A DNA stretch of 54,875 bases from Altererythrobacter sp. (GCA_031178065.1 JAPSJS010000018.1:1-54875); one strand, 5' to 3'. Counted from the first letter of the stretch, positions 14,729 to 23,721 are shown. Notes: generated by a model not told the origin, from the sequence alone. Numbers and translations are program-made.

Positions 14729-15622
14729 TCATGCTGCTGCGGCCATCCGGGTATGTCCGGCGATGGCGTCGGCTATCGGCTCGACCAGTTCGAGCGGCAG
14801 GTCGTGGCCCATGCCGGGGAAGCTCCGCAGCGTGGCGCCCGGGATCGATGCCGCGGTGTCCCGTCCGCCCGGGAACGGGACGAGCGGATCGTCCTCCCCG
14901 TGAATCACCAGCGTCGGCGCGGTGACCGCCTTGAGCCGTGTGCGCCGGTCTCCATCGGCGAGGATCGCGGCGAGCTGGCGCGAGAGCCCCTCTGGGTAAT
15001 AGCTGCGCCGCACGCCGGCGGTGACGTTTGCGCGCAGCCGCGCTTCGTCGGCCGGGTAGCCGGGGCTGCCGATCGTGCGCGCGATCTTCATGCCGTGCGC
15101 GATCAGCACTTCCTCGTCATCGGACACGGGGCGCTTGGTCAGGACCTCGATGGCCTGCTTTTGCGCGGCCGGCAGGCGGCGGTTGCCGGTGGTCGACATG
15201 ATCGAAGTGAGCGAGAGCACCCGCTCGGGGTGGGTGAAGGCGATATGCTGCGCGATCATCCCGCCCATGCTCGCGCCGACCACGTGCGCCTTCCGGATCC
15301 CCAGCGCGTCGAGCAGCCCGACGCCGTCCGCCGCCATGTCGGCCAGCGTATAGGGCACGCGCGGGGTCAGGCCGAGCCGGCCGAGCAGCATGAGCTTGAG
15401 AATGCCCGGCGCCTTCACGCCGTGGAACTTGTGGCTGAGGCCGATGTCGCGGTTGTCGTAGCGGATCACCCGGTACCCCCGCGCCACCAGTGCCTCGACC
15501 AGCTCGATCGGCCACAAGGTCAGCTGCGCGCCGAGCCCCATGACCAGCAGCACCGGCGGATCGCCCGGGTTGCCGTAGTCCTCGTATTCCAGCGTGATGC
15601 CGTTGGCGGTGATTTGTGTCAT
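14729..15622 (-). CDS. alpha/beta hydrolase
   Basis: A 297-residue cytoplasmic alpha/beta-fold hydrolase. The nucleophile elbow is GASMGG (Ser118), the acid is in HGEDDPLVP and the His in GMGHDLP, so the catalytic triad is complete. The oxyanion region is LLVMGLG. The sequence resembles the group annotated as aclacinomycin methylesterase RdmC-like or general carboxylesterases, with RYDNRDIGLSHKF typical. The substrate is not predictable. The start at 15622 follows GGGAGGAGGGGG; the open frame upstream is not coding. It is alone, divergent from nothing, and followed by the long nrdA upstream region. Confidence 0.92.
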   Translation of the reverse strand: MTQITANGITLEYEDYGNPGDPPVLLVMGLGAQLTLWPIELVEALVARGYRVIRYDNRDIGLSHKFHGVKAPGILKLMLLGRLGLTPRVPYTLADMAADGVGLLDALGIRKAHVVGASMGGMIAQHIAFTHPERVLSLTSIMSTTGNRRLPAAQKQAIEVLTKRPVSDDEEVLIAHGMKIARTIGSPGYPADEARLRANVTAGVRRSYYPEGLSRQLAAILADGDRRTRLKAVTAPTLVIHGEDDPLVPFPGGRDTAASIPGATLRSFPGMGHDLPLELVEPIADAIAGHTRMAAAA

Positions 15623-15712
15623 CGGTCCCCCTCCTCCCTTTCCGTTCGCGGAAAGGCTGTGGTGGACATAGCGCGGGTGCGCCAACCTTCAAACTGCCTG
15701 TGTTGCGCGAGG

Positions 15713-15795
15713 GCCCACCCCGTTGCGACTAACCTCGCCTTCGGCTCGCCAAGTCTCACTCCCCTCCCGCTTGCGGGAGGGGCCGGGGGTGGGTC
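15713..15795 (+). repeat. palindromic intergenic element, copy 1
   Basis: It begins GCCCACCCCGTTGCGACTAA, contains CTCGCCTTCGGCTCGCCAAG and the hairpin CCCCTCCCGCTTGCGGGAGGGG, and ends GGGTGGGTC. The first ~70 bases match a second copy at 31216 in the same orientation with about ten differences. It sits between the alpha/beta hydrolase and nadB. Confidence 0.85.
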
Positions 15796-15802
15796 TGGAA
15801 CG

Positions 15803-17380
15803 TCACGGCACCAGCACCGTGTCGCGCGCCTCCGTCAGTGTCTCCGGGTAATCCAGCGTGAAATGCAGCCCCCGGCTTTCGTGGCGTTTGAGAGCGCTGC
15901 GGACGATCAGGTCGGCGCACTGGTGGAGGTTGCGCAGTTCGATCAGGTCTGTCGTGACGCGGAAGGAGCCGTAGTAGTCCTCGATTTCCTGCGCGAGCAG
16001 CTCGATGCGGTGCTGCGCCCGCTCGAGGCGCTTGGTGGTGCGCACGATGCCGACGTAGTTCCACATCATCCGCCGGATCTCGGTCCAGTTCTGCTTGATG
16101 ACGACTTCCTCGTCGGAATCGGTCACGCGGCTCTCATCCCACTCGCGGATCGGCGGCGGGTCGTCGAGCTCGTCCCAGCACTCCGCGATGTCGCGGGCGG
16201 CCGCCTCGCCGAAGACGAAGCATTCGAGCAGACTGTTGGAGGCGAGGCGGTTGGCGCCGTGGAGGCCGCTTTCGGTGCATTCGCCCGCGGCCCACAGGCC
16301 CGGCAGGTCGGTGCGCGCGTCGAGGCCGACGGGAATGCCGCCGCAGGTGTAGTGCTGCGCGGGCACGACCGGGATCGGCTCCTTCGTCATGTCGATGCCG
16401 AGGCCGAGCAGCTTCTCGTGGATCGTCGGGAAGTGCTGGCGGACGAACTCGGGCGGCTTGTGGCTGATGTCGAGGTGGACGCAGTCGAGGCCGTAGCGCT
16501 TGATCTGGTCGTCGTTGGCGCGAGCGACGATGTCGCGCGGGGCGAGCTCGGCGCGCGGGTCGTAGTCGGGCATGTAGCGGTGCCCGGTCTCCGGGTGGAG
16601 CAGGTGCCCGCCTTCGCCGCGCACGGCCTCTGTGATGAGGAAGTTCTTGACGTCGAGATTGTAGAGGCAGGTCGGGTGGAACTGCATCATCTCCATGTTG
16701 GCGACGCGGCAGCCGGCGCGCCAGGCCATGGCGATGCCGTCGCCGGTCGCGCCGCGCGGGGCGGTCGAGAACTGGTAGACGCGGCCCGCGCCGCCGGTCG
16801 CCAGCACTGTGGCGCGGGCGACATGGGCGACGACCTTGCCGCTCGCCTCGTCGAGCGCATAGGCGCCCCAGACGCGGCCGGAACCGGAGAACGTCTGCTG
16901 GTTGCGCCCGGTGATCAGGTCGATGCAGGCCTGGCCGGGCAGGAGCGTGACGTTGGGATGCGCCTCGGCTGCCTTGAGCAGCGCCTCCTGCACGGCCCAG
17001 CCGGTCGCGTCGTCGACGTGGACGATGCGGCGGTGCGAATGGCCGCCCTCGCGGGTCAGGTGGAGGTCCCCGCTCTCTCGGTTGAACGGCACGCCGAGCT
17101 CGACCAGGCGATCGATCGCGTGGGGTGCGCGTTCGATCACGAACTCGACCGTCTCGCGCCGGTTGAGGCCCGCGCCGGCGACCATCGTGTCGCGGATGTG
17201 GTGCTCGAAGGTGTCGCCTGCGTCGAGCACGGCGGCGATCCCGCCCTGCGCCCAGGCGGTGCTGCCGCCGGTCAGCGAACCCTTGGCGAGGACGAGCACT
17301 TTCTTGGTTTCCGCCAGGGCGAGCGCCGCGCTGAGCCCCGCAGCGCCCGAGCCGATGACGATGATATCGGTGTCGTTCAT
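15803..17380 (-). CDS. nadB: L-aspartate oxidase
   Basis: This flavoprotein oxidises L-aspartate to iminoaspartate, the first step of de novo NAD synthesis, with NadA using the product. The protein has 525 residues, normal for the family. The N-terminal FAD-binding motif is VIGSGAAGLSAA (residues 8-19). The active-site stretches are visible: STAWAQGGIAA, HPTCLY, APRDIVARA and the FAD motif AAGECTESGLHGANRLASNSLL. The fumarate-reductase-type C-terminal helical domain is complete. The start at 17380 aligns with the conserved N-terminus; the longer open frame is not used. nadA and nadC are not adjacent. The divergent gene starts 73 bp away. Confidence 0.96.
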   Translation of the reverse strand: MNDTDIIVIGSGAAGLSAALALAETKKVLVLAKGSLTGGSTAWAQGGIAAVLDAGDTFEHHIRDTMVAGAGLNRRETVEFVIERAPHAIDRLVELGVPFNRESGDLHLTREGGHSHRRIVHVDDATGWAVQEALLKAAEAHPNVTLLPGQACIDLITGRNQQTFSGSGRVWGAYALDEASGKVVAHVARATVLATGGAGRVYQFSTAPRGATGDGIAMAWRAGCRVANMEMMQFHPTCLYNLDVKNFLITEAVRGEGGHLLHPETGHRYMPDYDPRAELAPRDIVARANDDQIKRYGLDCVHLDISHKPPEFVRQHFPTIHEKLLGLGIDMTKEPIPVVPAQHYTCGGIPVGLDARTDLPGLWAAGECTESGLHGANRLASNSLLECFVFGEAAARDIAECWDELDDPPPIREWDESRVTDSDEEVVIKQNWTEIRRMMWNYVGIVRTTKRLERAQHRIELLAQEIEDYYGSFRVTTDLIELRNLHQCADLIVRSALKRHESRGLHFTLDYPETLTEARDTVLVP

Positions 17381-17453
17381 GGCACTTCTGTTGCACAGCG
17401 CGCGGCGGCGCGACAGAGAGGATTCGATGAGAGCCGCGAGAGGAATCATCGCC

Positions 17454-18278
17454 ATGGGTGAAGCTGGCTTTGGCCGCCGCGCGGTGCTCGCCGGGATGGC
17501 GGCGCTTCCGCTCGCCGCCTGCGCGCCGGGCCTTGCGGGCGGGGCGAAAGGGCGCCTGCGCGCCGCGACGTTCAACATCTGGCACGACGCGGGCGGCAAC
17601 TGGCCGGTGCGGCTGGGGCTGCTCGCCGACGTGCTGCGCGCGGCCGATCCCGATGTCATCGCGCTGCAGGAAGTGCTCGAGGATGCGGGCAAGGGCCTGC
17701 CCAACCAGGCCGACACGATCGCGGCGGAGCTCGGCTATCCCGAAGTGCATTTCGTTGCCGTCGAGCCTGAGGGCGCGCCCAAGCGCTACGGCAATGCCAT
17801 TCTCACCCGCCTGCCGGTGATCGAAGTGGCGCGGCGCAAGCTGGAGCCGCTGTCCGACTACCGCACTGCGATCCGCGTTCGGGTGAGGACGGACGCCGGC
17901 CCGGTCGACGTGGTCGGAACGCATCTCGCGTGGAAGCCCGAGCAGGGGCCGGTGCGCGCGGAGCAGCTTGCCGACCTGCTCGCCTGGCTGCCGGACGACG
18001 GGACGCCGCTGATCGTGATGGGCGATTTCAACGCGCCGCTCGACGACCCCGGCCTGAAGACGATGGGGCCGCAGCGGTTCGTATCGGCGCTGCCGCCCGG
18101 CGCGGCCGAGACCACGCTGAACACCGCGCGCGGGCACGAGCCGCGGGTGATCGACCATATCTTCGCCGAACGCTCCGCCTTCGCAGTCGCGGAGGCCCGG
18201 GTGATCGGCGACCGGGCGGTGGACGGCGAGTACCCGTCCGACCACTTCGGCGTCGCTGCCACCCTGACGAGGCGCTGA
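17454..18278 (+). CDS. endonuclease/exonuclease/phosphatase family protein, exported
   Basis: A 274-residue protein of the DNase I-like fold (EEP superfamily). The N-terminus has twin Arg (FGRRAVLAG) and a hydrophobic run to LPLAAC, so it may be Tat-exported and lipidated. Fold motifs are present in order: ATFNIWHD, DVIALQEV (Glu metal ligand), VVGTHLAW, VMGDFNAP (Asp/Asn) and the final SDHFGV (Asp-His). The substrate is unknown; the family includes nucleases, sphingomyelinases and inositol phosphatases. An alternative start at 17427 has a better ribosome binding site (GAGAGAGG); I chose 17454 because it gives a normal signal peptide. The esterase gene follows after 4 bp. Confidence 0.88.
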   Translation: MGEAGFGRRAVLAGMAALPLAACAPGLAGGAKGRLRAATFNIWHDAGGNWPVRLGLLADVLRAADPDVIALQEVLEDAGKGLPNQADTIAAELGYPEVHFVAVEPEGAPKRYGNAILTRLPVIEVARRKLEPLSDYRTAIRVRVRTDAGPVDVVGTHLAWKPEQGPVRAEQLADLLAWLPDDGTPLIVMGDFNAPLDDPGLKTMGPQRFVSALPPGAAETTLNTARGHEPRVIDHIFAERSAFAVAEARVIGDRAVDGEYPSDHFGVAATLTRR

Positions 18279-18282
18279 TCCG

Positions 18283-19197
18283 ATGACGCTTGCCCGCTTT
18301 GCCGCCTGCCTCGCCTTCGTGCTCGGCCTCGCCGCTCTCGCGCAGCCTGCCGCGGCCGCGCCCGTCTGCGCGATCGGCGCACCGGGCACGGCCCAGCGCG
18401 TCGCGGTCGGCGAGACAGGGCGGGCCATGCTGATCCACGTTCCCGTCGGCGTGGAGCGCGTGCGCGACCTGCCGCTGGTCTTTCTGCTGCACGGCAGCGG
18501 CGGCACCGGCGCGGCGATGCTCGAAAGCTCGGGGCTGGCCGCGACGTCCGACCATCACGGCTTCCTGCTCGCCGCGCCCGATGCCGGCATTCCGGTCGAC
18601 AAGGGCTTCGTGTGGAACATTCCCGGCGTGCCGACGATCACCGGCGAGATCCCGACCGCCGAGGATCCTGACGACGTCGCCTTCCTCACCGCCGCAATCG
18701 ACTGGCTGGCTGAGAGCGGGTGCGTCGATCCCGAGCGGGTCTATGCGACCGGCCTTTCGGGCGGCGGGCGGATGACGTCGTGGCTGGGCTGCGTCGCGTC
18801 GGACCGTTTTGCGGCGATCGCGCCGGTCGTGGGCTTGCGCGCGGGCAATCCGCTCGCCTCCGATCCGCAGCGCCCCGATCCGGCCACCTGCCGGCCCGAG
18901 CATCCGATGCCGGTGCTGGCATTCGCGGGGGAGACCGACACGGTCAATCCGGTCGCCGGAGGCGGCGCGGGATACTGGCAGTACCCGATGTCCGCGGCGC
19001 TCGCGCGCTGGGCCGAGCTCGGCGATTGCCGCACCGGGCCCGAGACCGCGGCCCTGTCGGAGACGGTCGAGGAGCAGCGCTACGGCCGATGCCGGGGCCG
19101 CGCGCAGGTGATCGGCCGCCTCGTGGCGAGGCGTGGCCACGAATGGGTCGCGGATAACGAAGCGATGTGGTATTTCTTCTGGCGTCATCGCCGCTGA
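18283..19197 (+). CDS. secreted PHB depolymerase/feruloyl esterase-like hydrolase (LpqC family)
   Basis: A 304-residue secreted alpha/beta hydrolase. The signal peptide is MTLARFAACLAFVLGLAALA then QPAAAAPV. The fold motifs are PLVFLLHGSGGTG (oxyanion side), the nucleophile in YATGLSGGGRM, Asp in AFAGETDTVNPVAGG and the C-terminal His in RRGHEW. This pattern fits esterase family 1 (polyhydroxybutyrate depolymerase, feruloyl esterase, acetylxylan esterase). The polymer substrate cannot be told. The ATG is 4 bp after the preceding stop, so it forms an operon with the EEP-family gene; both products are exported and may act in scavenging. Confidence 0.87.
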   Translation: MTLARFAACLAFVLGLAALAQPAAAAPVCAIGAPGTAQRVAVGETGRAMLIHVPVGVERVRDLPLVFLLHGSGGTGAAMLESSGLAATSDHHGFLLAAPDAGIPVDKGFVWNIPGVPTITGEIPTAEDPDDVAFLTAAIDWLAESGCVDPERVYATGLSGGGRMTSWLGCVASDRFAAIAPVVGLRAGNPLASDPQRPDPATCRPEHPMPVLAFAGETDTVNPVAGGGAGYWQYPMSAALARWAELGDCRTGPETAALSETVEEQRYGRCRGRAQVIGRLVARRGHEWVADNEAMWYFFWRHRR

Positions 19198-19234
19198 GGC
19201 GTACCGGCGAGTTCGGCAACGAGGTCCAGAGGAC

Positions 19235-19426
19235 ATGGAAGACACGAAAACGAAGCGGCTGCGCCAGGAGCGTGACGCGGCCGAGCACGACAAGGCGATC
19301 ATGCAGCGGCTGCTCAACCGCGCCGCCACGGAGATCGAGGAACTGGCCGACGCCGACTGCGAGGACAACACGAAGGATCGCGCCCTCAGCGCCGCGACCC
19401 GTTTCCGCCGCGCCGCGCAATCCTGA
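19235..19426 (+). CDS. small hypothetical protein
   Basis: A 63-residue, charged, entirely helical-looking protein (KTKRLRQERDAAEHDKAIMQ, then LLNRAATEIEELADADC). It probably forms a short coiled coil. The start at 19235 has AGAGG close upstream. It lies 37 bp after the esterase gene on the same strand and ends 9 bp before the convergent ABC gene. No family is recognised. Confidence 0.6.
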   Translation: MEDTKTKRLRQERDAAEHDKAIMQRLLNRAATEIEELADADCEDNTKDRALSAATRFRRAAQS

Positions 19427-19435
19427 AGGTCCGCT

Positions 19436-20395
19436 TCAGCCCGCGCTGGTCAGCTGGACGAACACGTCCTCCAGGTCCGGCTCGCGCGTGGTGACGTCCT
19501 CGATTACGTAGCCGTGTGCCTGAATTCGCGCGAGCACCTGCCCGGCGCTCGCCTTGTCGCGGTCGTAAGTGATCTCCAGCGTGCGCGGATCGAGCGCTTC
19601 GGCCTTGACGAAGCCGGCGTCTGTCGGCGGGCCGGCAATGTCCCTGTCGAGCGTGACCCGCACGATCTTCTCGCGCGCCATGCCGACCAGTTCGCGGGTC
19701 GGCTTGTTGGCGATCAGCTTGCCGCGGTTGATGATCGCGATCCGGTCGCAGAGCTGCTCGGCTTCCTCGAGATAGTGGGTGGTGAGCACCACGGTGACGC
19801 CGCGCCGGTTGAGATCGGTCACCAGTTCCCACAACTGCCGCCGCAGCTCGACGTCGACCCCGGCGGTCGGCTCGTCGAGCACCAGGATCGGCGGCGAATG
19901 GACCATCGCCTTGGCGATCAGCAGCCGCCGCTTCATCCCGCCCGACAGGGTGCGGGCATAGGCGTCACGCTTGTCCGCCAGGTGCACCGCGGCGAGCAGT
20001 TCCTCGCTGCGCCGGTCGCGCTTGCCGATGCCGTAGAAGCCACCCTGGTTCTCCAGCACCTCAAACGGCGTGAAGAACGGGTCGAAGACGATTTCCTGCG
20101 GGACGATGCCGATCATCCGCTTGGCGTTGCGCGGGTTCCGGTCGATGTCGAAGCCCCAGATCTCGGCGCTGCCGCCGGTCTTCCGCACGAGCCCGGCGAG
20201 GATGTTGATCAGCGTCGACTTGCCCGCCCCGTTGGGGCCCAGAAGGCCGAAGATCTGCCCCTGCGGCACGTCGAAGCTGACCCCGTCGAGCGCGAGCTTG
20301 CCTTCCTCGCCCTTCACCCCCGCGTAGCGCTTGGTGAGGTCGCGGATGGCGATGGCGGGTTCGATGGCGGGTCCGGCAGGGGGAGAAGCGGTCAT
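19436..20395 (-). CDS. ABC transporter ATP-binding protein
   Basis: A 319-residue ABC ATPase. Walker A is GPNGAGKST (residues 53-61), the signature is LSGGMKRR, Walker B is ILVLDEPTAGVD, and the H-loop is TTHYLEEAEQL. The C-terminal ~90 residues (KIVRVTLDRDIAG to EDVFVQLTSAG) are the extension typical of the DrrA/NodI/YadG type exporters, where it contacts a separate ABC-2 permease. No permease gene is adjacent, so the partner is encoded elsewhere. The start at 20395 gives a sensible N-terminus although the ribosome binding site is weak. The zinc-finger gene starts 105 bp away on the other strand. Confidence 0.93.
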   Translation of the reverse strand: MTASPPAGPAIEPAIAIRDLTKRYAGVKGEEGKLALDGVSFDVPQGQIFGLLGPNGAGKSTLINILAGLVRKTGGSAEIWGFDIDRNPRNAKRMIGIVPQEIVFDPFFTPFEVLENQGGFYGIGKRDRRSEELLAAVHLADKRDAYARTLSGGMKRRLLIAKAMVHSPPILVLDEPTAGVDVELRRQLWELVTDLNRRGVTVVLTTHYLEEAEQLCDRIAIINRGKLIANKPTRELVGMAREKIVRVTLDRDIAGPPTDAGFVKAEALDPRTLEITYDRDKASAGQVLARIQAHGYVIEDVTTREPDLEDVFVQLTSAG

Positions 20396-20500
20396 GCCGC
20401 TCACTTGGCGTCGCCCGCCCGATCCGTAAAGGGCGAAGGCCCCATTACGATCACGCACGCGCAGTTGCGTGCGGACGCGCTTCGCATTATCGGGCGGCGC

Positions 20501-20761
20501 ATGGACATCGCACCGCCCGAAGTGACTCTGGTCGATCATCGCCGCGTCAAGTGCGACGGCGCGCAAGCGATCCGCGGCGGCGACCGCTATCGCCCCTCCG
20601 CGCTCGGCCACCCCCGCGTCTGGCTCGAGATCGACGAGCACGGCTACGTCGACTGCGGCTATTGCGACCGCCGCTTCGTGCTGCGCGGCGGACCGGCCGA
20701 GGGTGCGGCGCAGGCCGCGCTGGAGGATATCTCCGCCGGAAGCGATCCAGGCCATCGGTGA
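20501..20761 (+). CDS. zinc-finger domain protein (NDUFS6/zf-CHCC type)
   Basis: An 86-residue protein with the pattern VKCDG .. GHPRVWLEID .. GYVDCGYCDRRFVL, with Cys, His, Cys and Cys as zinc ligands. This is the zf-CHCC fold also found in the mitochondrial complex I subunit NDUFS6, and alphaproteobacteria have a stand-alone form. It may take part in complex I assembly or simply bind zinc; that is inference from family. The ATG at 20501 precedes PPEVTLVDHRRVKCDG. An upstream in-frame TTG at 20465 is possible but adds non-conserved sequence. Confidence 0.88.
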   Translation: MDIAPPEVTLVDHRRVKCDGAQAIRGGDRYRPSALGHPRVWLEIDEHGYVDCGYCDRRFVLRGGPAEGAAQAALEDISAGSDPGHR

Positions 20762-20819
20762 CAGTTGGCGCTGACGGGTTACGGCTGACATTCGCGCGGG
20801 CATGCCTATATCGCATGCC

Positions 20820-22271
20820 ATGACCCCATCAGCCGACCCCCAAGCCGACCCCCAAGCCGACCCACGCGCCTTCCTCTACGGCGAAGGCAGGCTCGACCCC
20901 GAACGCGCACCCGCGCTTGCGGCCGAGATGCTCAAAAGCTGCGACGACGGCGAGCTCTACCTGCAATATACCGCGCGTGAGGCGCTCGCGTTCGAGGACG
21001 GGCGGCTCAGGACCGCCGACTACGCGCGCGATTCGGGCTTCGGCCTGCGCGGCGTCTCGGGCGAGACGACCGGCTTCGCCCATGCCAACGAGATCAGCGA
21101 CGCGGCGATCCGCCGCGCGGGCGAGACGCTGCGACTGCTCGACCCGGCGGCCAGCGCGCTGGCCGCGCCGCCGCGCCGGAGCAACCGCCACCTCTACACC
21201 GCCGACAATCCGCTCGACGCCGTGCCCTTCGCCGAGAAGGTCCGGCTGCTGCAGGCGATCGACGCCGCCGCCCGCGCGCGCGATCCGCGCGTGGTGCAGG
21301 TCAACGTCAGCCTGCTGGCGAGCTGGAGCGTGGTCGAGATCGTGCGGCCCGACGGCTTCGTCGCCACCGACGTGCGGCCGCTGGTGCGGCTCAACGTCGG
21401 CGTGGTCGCCGAAGCGAACGGCCGGCGCGAGCGCGGCAGCTTCGGCTTCGGTGGGCGCTACCTCTACGATCCGCTGTTCGAGCCTGCCGGTTGGAGCCGC
21501 GCGGTCGACGAGGCGGTGCGCCAGGCGCTGGTCAACCTCGACAGCGTGGATGCCCCGGCGGGCGAGATGACGGTGCTGCTCGGCCCCGGCTGGCCCGGCG
21601 TGCTGCTGCACGAGGCGGTTGGCCACGGGCTCGAGGGCGATTTCAACCGCAAGGGCACGAGCGCCTTCTCCGGCCGGATCGGCGAACGGGTGGCGGCGCC
21701 CGGCGTGACCGTGGTCGACGACGGTTCGATCCGCGACCGGCGCGGCTCGCTCTCGATCGACGACGAAGGCACGCCGACCGGCGAGACCGTGCTGATCGAG
21801 GACGGCATCCTCAAGGGCTATATGCAGGACCGGCTGAACGCGCGGCTGATGGGCGTCGCGGCAACCGGCAACGGCCGGCGCGAGGATTACCAGCATGCGC
21901 CGATGCCGCGCATGACCAACACCTTCATGCGCGCGGGAGGCGACGACCCGGCCGAGTTGCTCGGCCGCGTGAAGAACGGCATCTACGCCAAGAGCTTCGG
22001 CGGCGGGCAGGTCGATATCGTCTCCGGCAAGTTCGTGTTCTCCTGCACCGAGGCCTACCGGGTCGAGAACGGCGTGATCGGTGCGCCGATCAAGGGCGCG
22101 ACGCTGATCGGTGACGGACCGAGCGTGCTGACCCGCGTCTCCGGCATCGGCAACGATCTCGCGCTCGACGAAGGCGTGGGCGTGTGCGGCAAGGCCGGGC
22201 AGAGCGTGCCGGCCGGCGTGGGCCAGCCCACGCTGCTGGTCGACCGGCTCACTGTAGGCGGAACGGCCTGA
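20820..22271 (+). CDS. tldD: metalloprotease TldD
   Basis: TldD forms a heterodimeric zinc protease with TldE/PmbA in the cytoplasm that trims peptides, known from microcin B17 maturation and CcdA antitoxin decay. The protein has 483 residues, the family length. The metal motif HEAVGHGLEGDF lies near residue 264, and the conserved RMTNTF, SFGGGQVD and ATGNGRREDYQH.. regions are present. The N-terminus contains a short duplicated DPQA from a 12-bp tandem repeat at about 20835. The ATG at 20820 sits just before the conserved start. tldE/pmbA is not in the window. Confidence 0.95.
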   Translation: MTPSADPQADPQADPRAFLYGEGRLDPERAPALAAEMLKSCDDGELYLQYTAREALAFEDGRLRTADYARDSGFGLRGVSGETTGFAHANEISDAAIRRAGETLRLLDPAASALAAPPRRSNRHLYTADNPLDAVPFAEKVRLLQAIDAAARARDPRVVQVNVSLLASWSVVEIVRPDGFVATDVRPLVRLNVGVVAEANGRRERGSFGFGGRYLYDPLFEPAGWSRAVDEAVRQALVNLDSVDAPAGEMTVLLGPGWPGVLLHEAVGHGLEGDFNRKGTSAFSGRIGERVAAPGVTVVDDGSIRDRRGSLSIDDEGTPTGETVLIEDGILKGYMQDRLNARLMGVAATGNGRREDYQHAPMPRMTNTFMRAGGDDPAELLGRVKNGIYAKSFGGGQVDIVSGKFVFSCTEAYRVENGVIGAPIKGATLIGDGPSVLTRVSGIGNDLALDEGVGVCGKAGQSVPAGVGQPTLLVDRLTVGGTA

Positions 22272-22326
22272 CGCCGCTGCGCCGCCGCTCATCGCGCATT
22301 CACTCCGGACGTGCTATAAGGCTGGC

Positions 22327-22755
22327 ATGATCGGTACCAAGTCCATCTCTGTCCTGCTGGCGTCGCTCGCGCTCGCCGGCACGGTTTCCGCTTCTGCGGA
22401 GGAGCCGACGCGCGGCGAGACGAAGCTCGCCGAAATGCTGGAAGGGCGCGTGGCCGGCGAGCCGGTCGACTGCCTGAGCGAGTCGCAGCGCGACTCGATC
22501 CAGATCATCGACGGCACGGCGATCGTGTTCCGCGACGGCGGCACGCTGTGGGTGAACCGCCCGGCCGGCGCGCAGTTTCTCTCGCGGGGCGACCTGCCGG
22601 TGTTCCACCAGTTCAGCTCGCAGCTCTGCCGTCTCGATCAGGTCGAACTGCGCGATCGGCTCGGCAGCGGCACGATGCCGGGACCAAGGTTGGCGCTCGG
22701 TGACTTCGTCCCATACACGAAGGCGGACGATCAGGAGGCCGCCGAAGGAGGCTGA
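22327..22755 (+). CDS. secreted hypothetical protein, first of a tandem pair
   Basis: A 142-residue protein with a signal peptide (ISVLLASLALAGTVSASA). The mature part reads LAEMLEGRVAGEPVDCL .. IQIIDGTAIVFRDGGTLWVN .. SSQLCRLDQVEL .. LGDFVPYTKA, with two Cys that probably form a disulfide. The next gene encodes a paralogue with the same motifs, so this is a local duplication. Similar secreted proteins of ~130 residues occur in Sphingomonadales with no known role. Only 3 bp separate the two genes. Confidence 0.82.
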   Translation: MIGTKSISVLLASLALAGTVSASAEEPTRGETKLAEMLEGRVAGEPVDCLSESQRDSIQIIDGTAIVFRDGGTLWVNRPAGAQFLSRGDLPVFHQFSSQLCRLDQVELRDRLGSGTMPGPRLALGDFVPYTKADDQEAAEGG

Positions 22756-22758
22756 CCG

Positions 22759-23154
22759 ATGAAAACAGCAACCCTCTTTGCCGCAATCGCCGCGGGCGCC
22801 CTGTTCGCGCCGGCCGCGGCCGAGGAAGCCAAGCCCAAGGGCCAGGCCGAGCTCGCCAAATTGCTTGAAGGCCGCGTGGCCGGCGAACCGCAGAACTGCG
22901 TCCAGACCTTCCCCAACACGCACATGCGCATCATCGACGGCACCGCAATCGTGATCGAGCGGGGCAGCACGCTCTACGTAAACATCCCCCAGCATCCCGA
23001 ATCGCTGGACGAGGGCGATGCGATGAAGATCCGCAGGACCAGCAACCAGCTCTGCCGCACCGATATCGTGACGACCTTCGATCGCACGGGCGGGTTCTAC
23101 ACCGGCAATATCTTCCTCGGCGATTTCGTCCCTTACAAGAAGGTCGAAAGCTGA
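22759..23154 (+). CDS. secreted hypothetical protein, second of a tandem pair
   Basis: A 131-residue paralogue of the preceding protein: signal MKTATLFAAIAAGALFAPAAA, then LAKLLEGRVAGEPQNCV, MRIIDGTAIVIERGSTLYVN, SNQLCRTDIVTTFDR and LGDFVPYKKV. The two Cys are at matching positions. The ribosome binding site GGAGG lies inside the end of the upstream gene, so translation is probably coupled. The block I-x-D-G-T-A-I-V is the best-conserved part of the family. Confidence 0.82.
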   Translation: MKTATLFAAIAAGALFAPAAAEEAKPKGQAELAKLLEGRVAGEPQNCVQTFPNTHMRIIDGTAIVIERGSTLYVNIPQHPESLDEGDAMKIRRTSNQLCRTDIVTTFDRTGGFYTGNIFLGDFVPYKKVES

Positions 23155-23162
23155 TCTGACGC

Positions 23163-23711
23163 ATGGCCGCCGCCCCGCGCCGCTGGGCGGCGGAACTGCT
23201 CCATCTCTGGTTTCACAGGCTCGGCCCGGCCGACTGGTTCGGCGGCGACGCCGAGGTCGACGCACTGCTGCGCCGCCGCTTCGCACGCGAGTGGCATGCG
23301 CTGCGGCACCGGCCGGCGCGCGAGTTCCTGACCGATCCGCTGACCGCGCAGGCGGCGGTGCTGCTGTTCGACCAGGTGCCGCGTAATATCTTTCGGAACG
23401 ATCCGCGTGCGTTTGCCTCGGACCGGCTCGCGCTCGCCATTGCCAGAGGCATGATCGCGTGCGGCTGGCACGAGCGTCTGCCGCGGCGGATGCGTGCTTT
23501 CACCGGAATGCCGCTGATGCATAGCGAGACGATCGCGGACCAGCGCGCCTCGCTCGCCTTCTTTGCGCGCGAGGCGGGGAATCGCGGCTTCGCCGTCAGC
23601 CATCACCGGATGATCGCCCGCTTCGGCCGCTTCCCGCACCGCAACCCGGTGCTCGGCCGCCGCTCGACGCCGGCAGAGGAGCGCGCGGTGGCGCAGGGCT
23701 TCGCGTGGTAG
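23163..23711 (+). CDS. DUF924 family protein
   Basis: A 182-residue, all-helical protein with DUF924 motifs: LLHLWFHRLGPADWFGGD, FDQVPRNIFRNDPRAFASD, MPLMHSET and the C-terminal FGRFPHRNPVLGRRST. The family has a TPR-like fold and no established function. It begins 8 bp after the preceding stop and ends 10 bp before the convergent nitronate monooxygenase gene. The ATG at 23163 fits the family start. Confidence 0.9.
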   Translation: MAAAPRRWAAELLHLWFHRLGPADWFGGDAEVDALLRRRFAREWHALRHRPAREFLTDPLTAQAAVLLFDQVPRNIFRNDPRAFASDRLALAIARGMIACGWHERLPRRMRAFTGMPLMHSETIADQRASLAFFAREAGNRGFAVSHHRMIARFGRFPHRNPVLGRRSTPAEERAVAQGFAW

Positions 23712-23721
23712 CAGGCCCTGC

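Noticed and set aside
14705-17461. 918-codon open frame on the plus strand
   Set aside because: It is antisense to the alpha/beta hydrolase and nadB, which have intact catalytic motifs; the product resembles no protein family.
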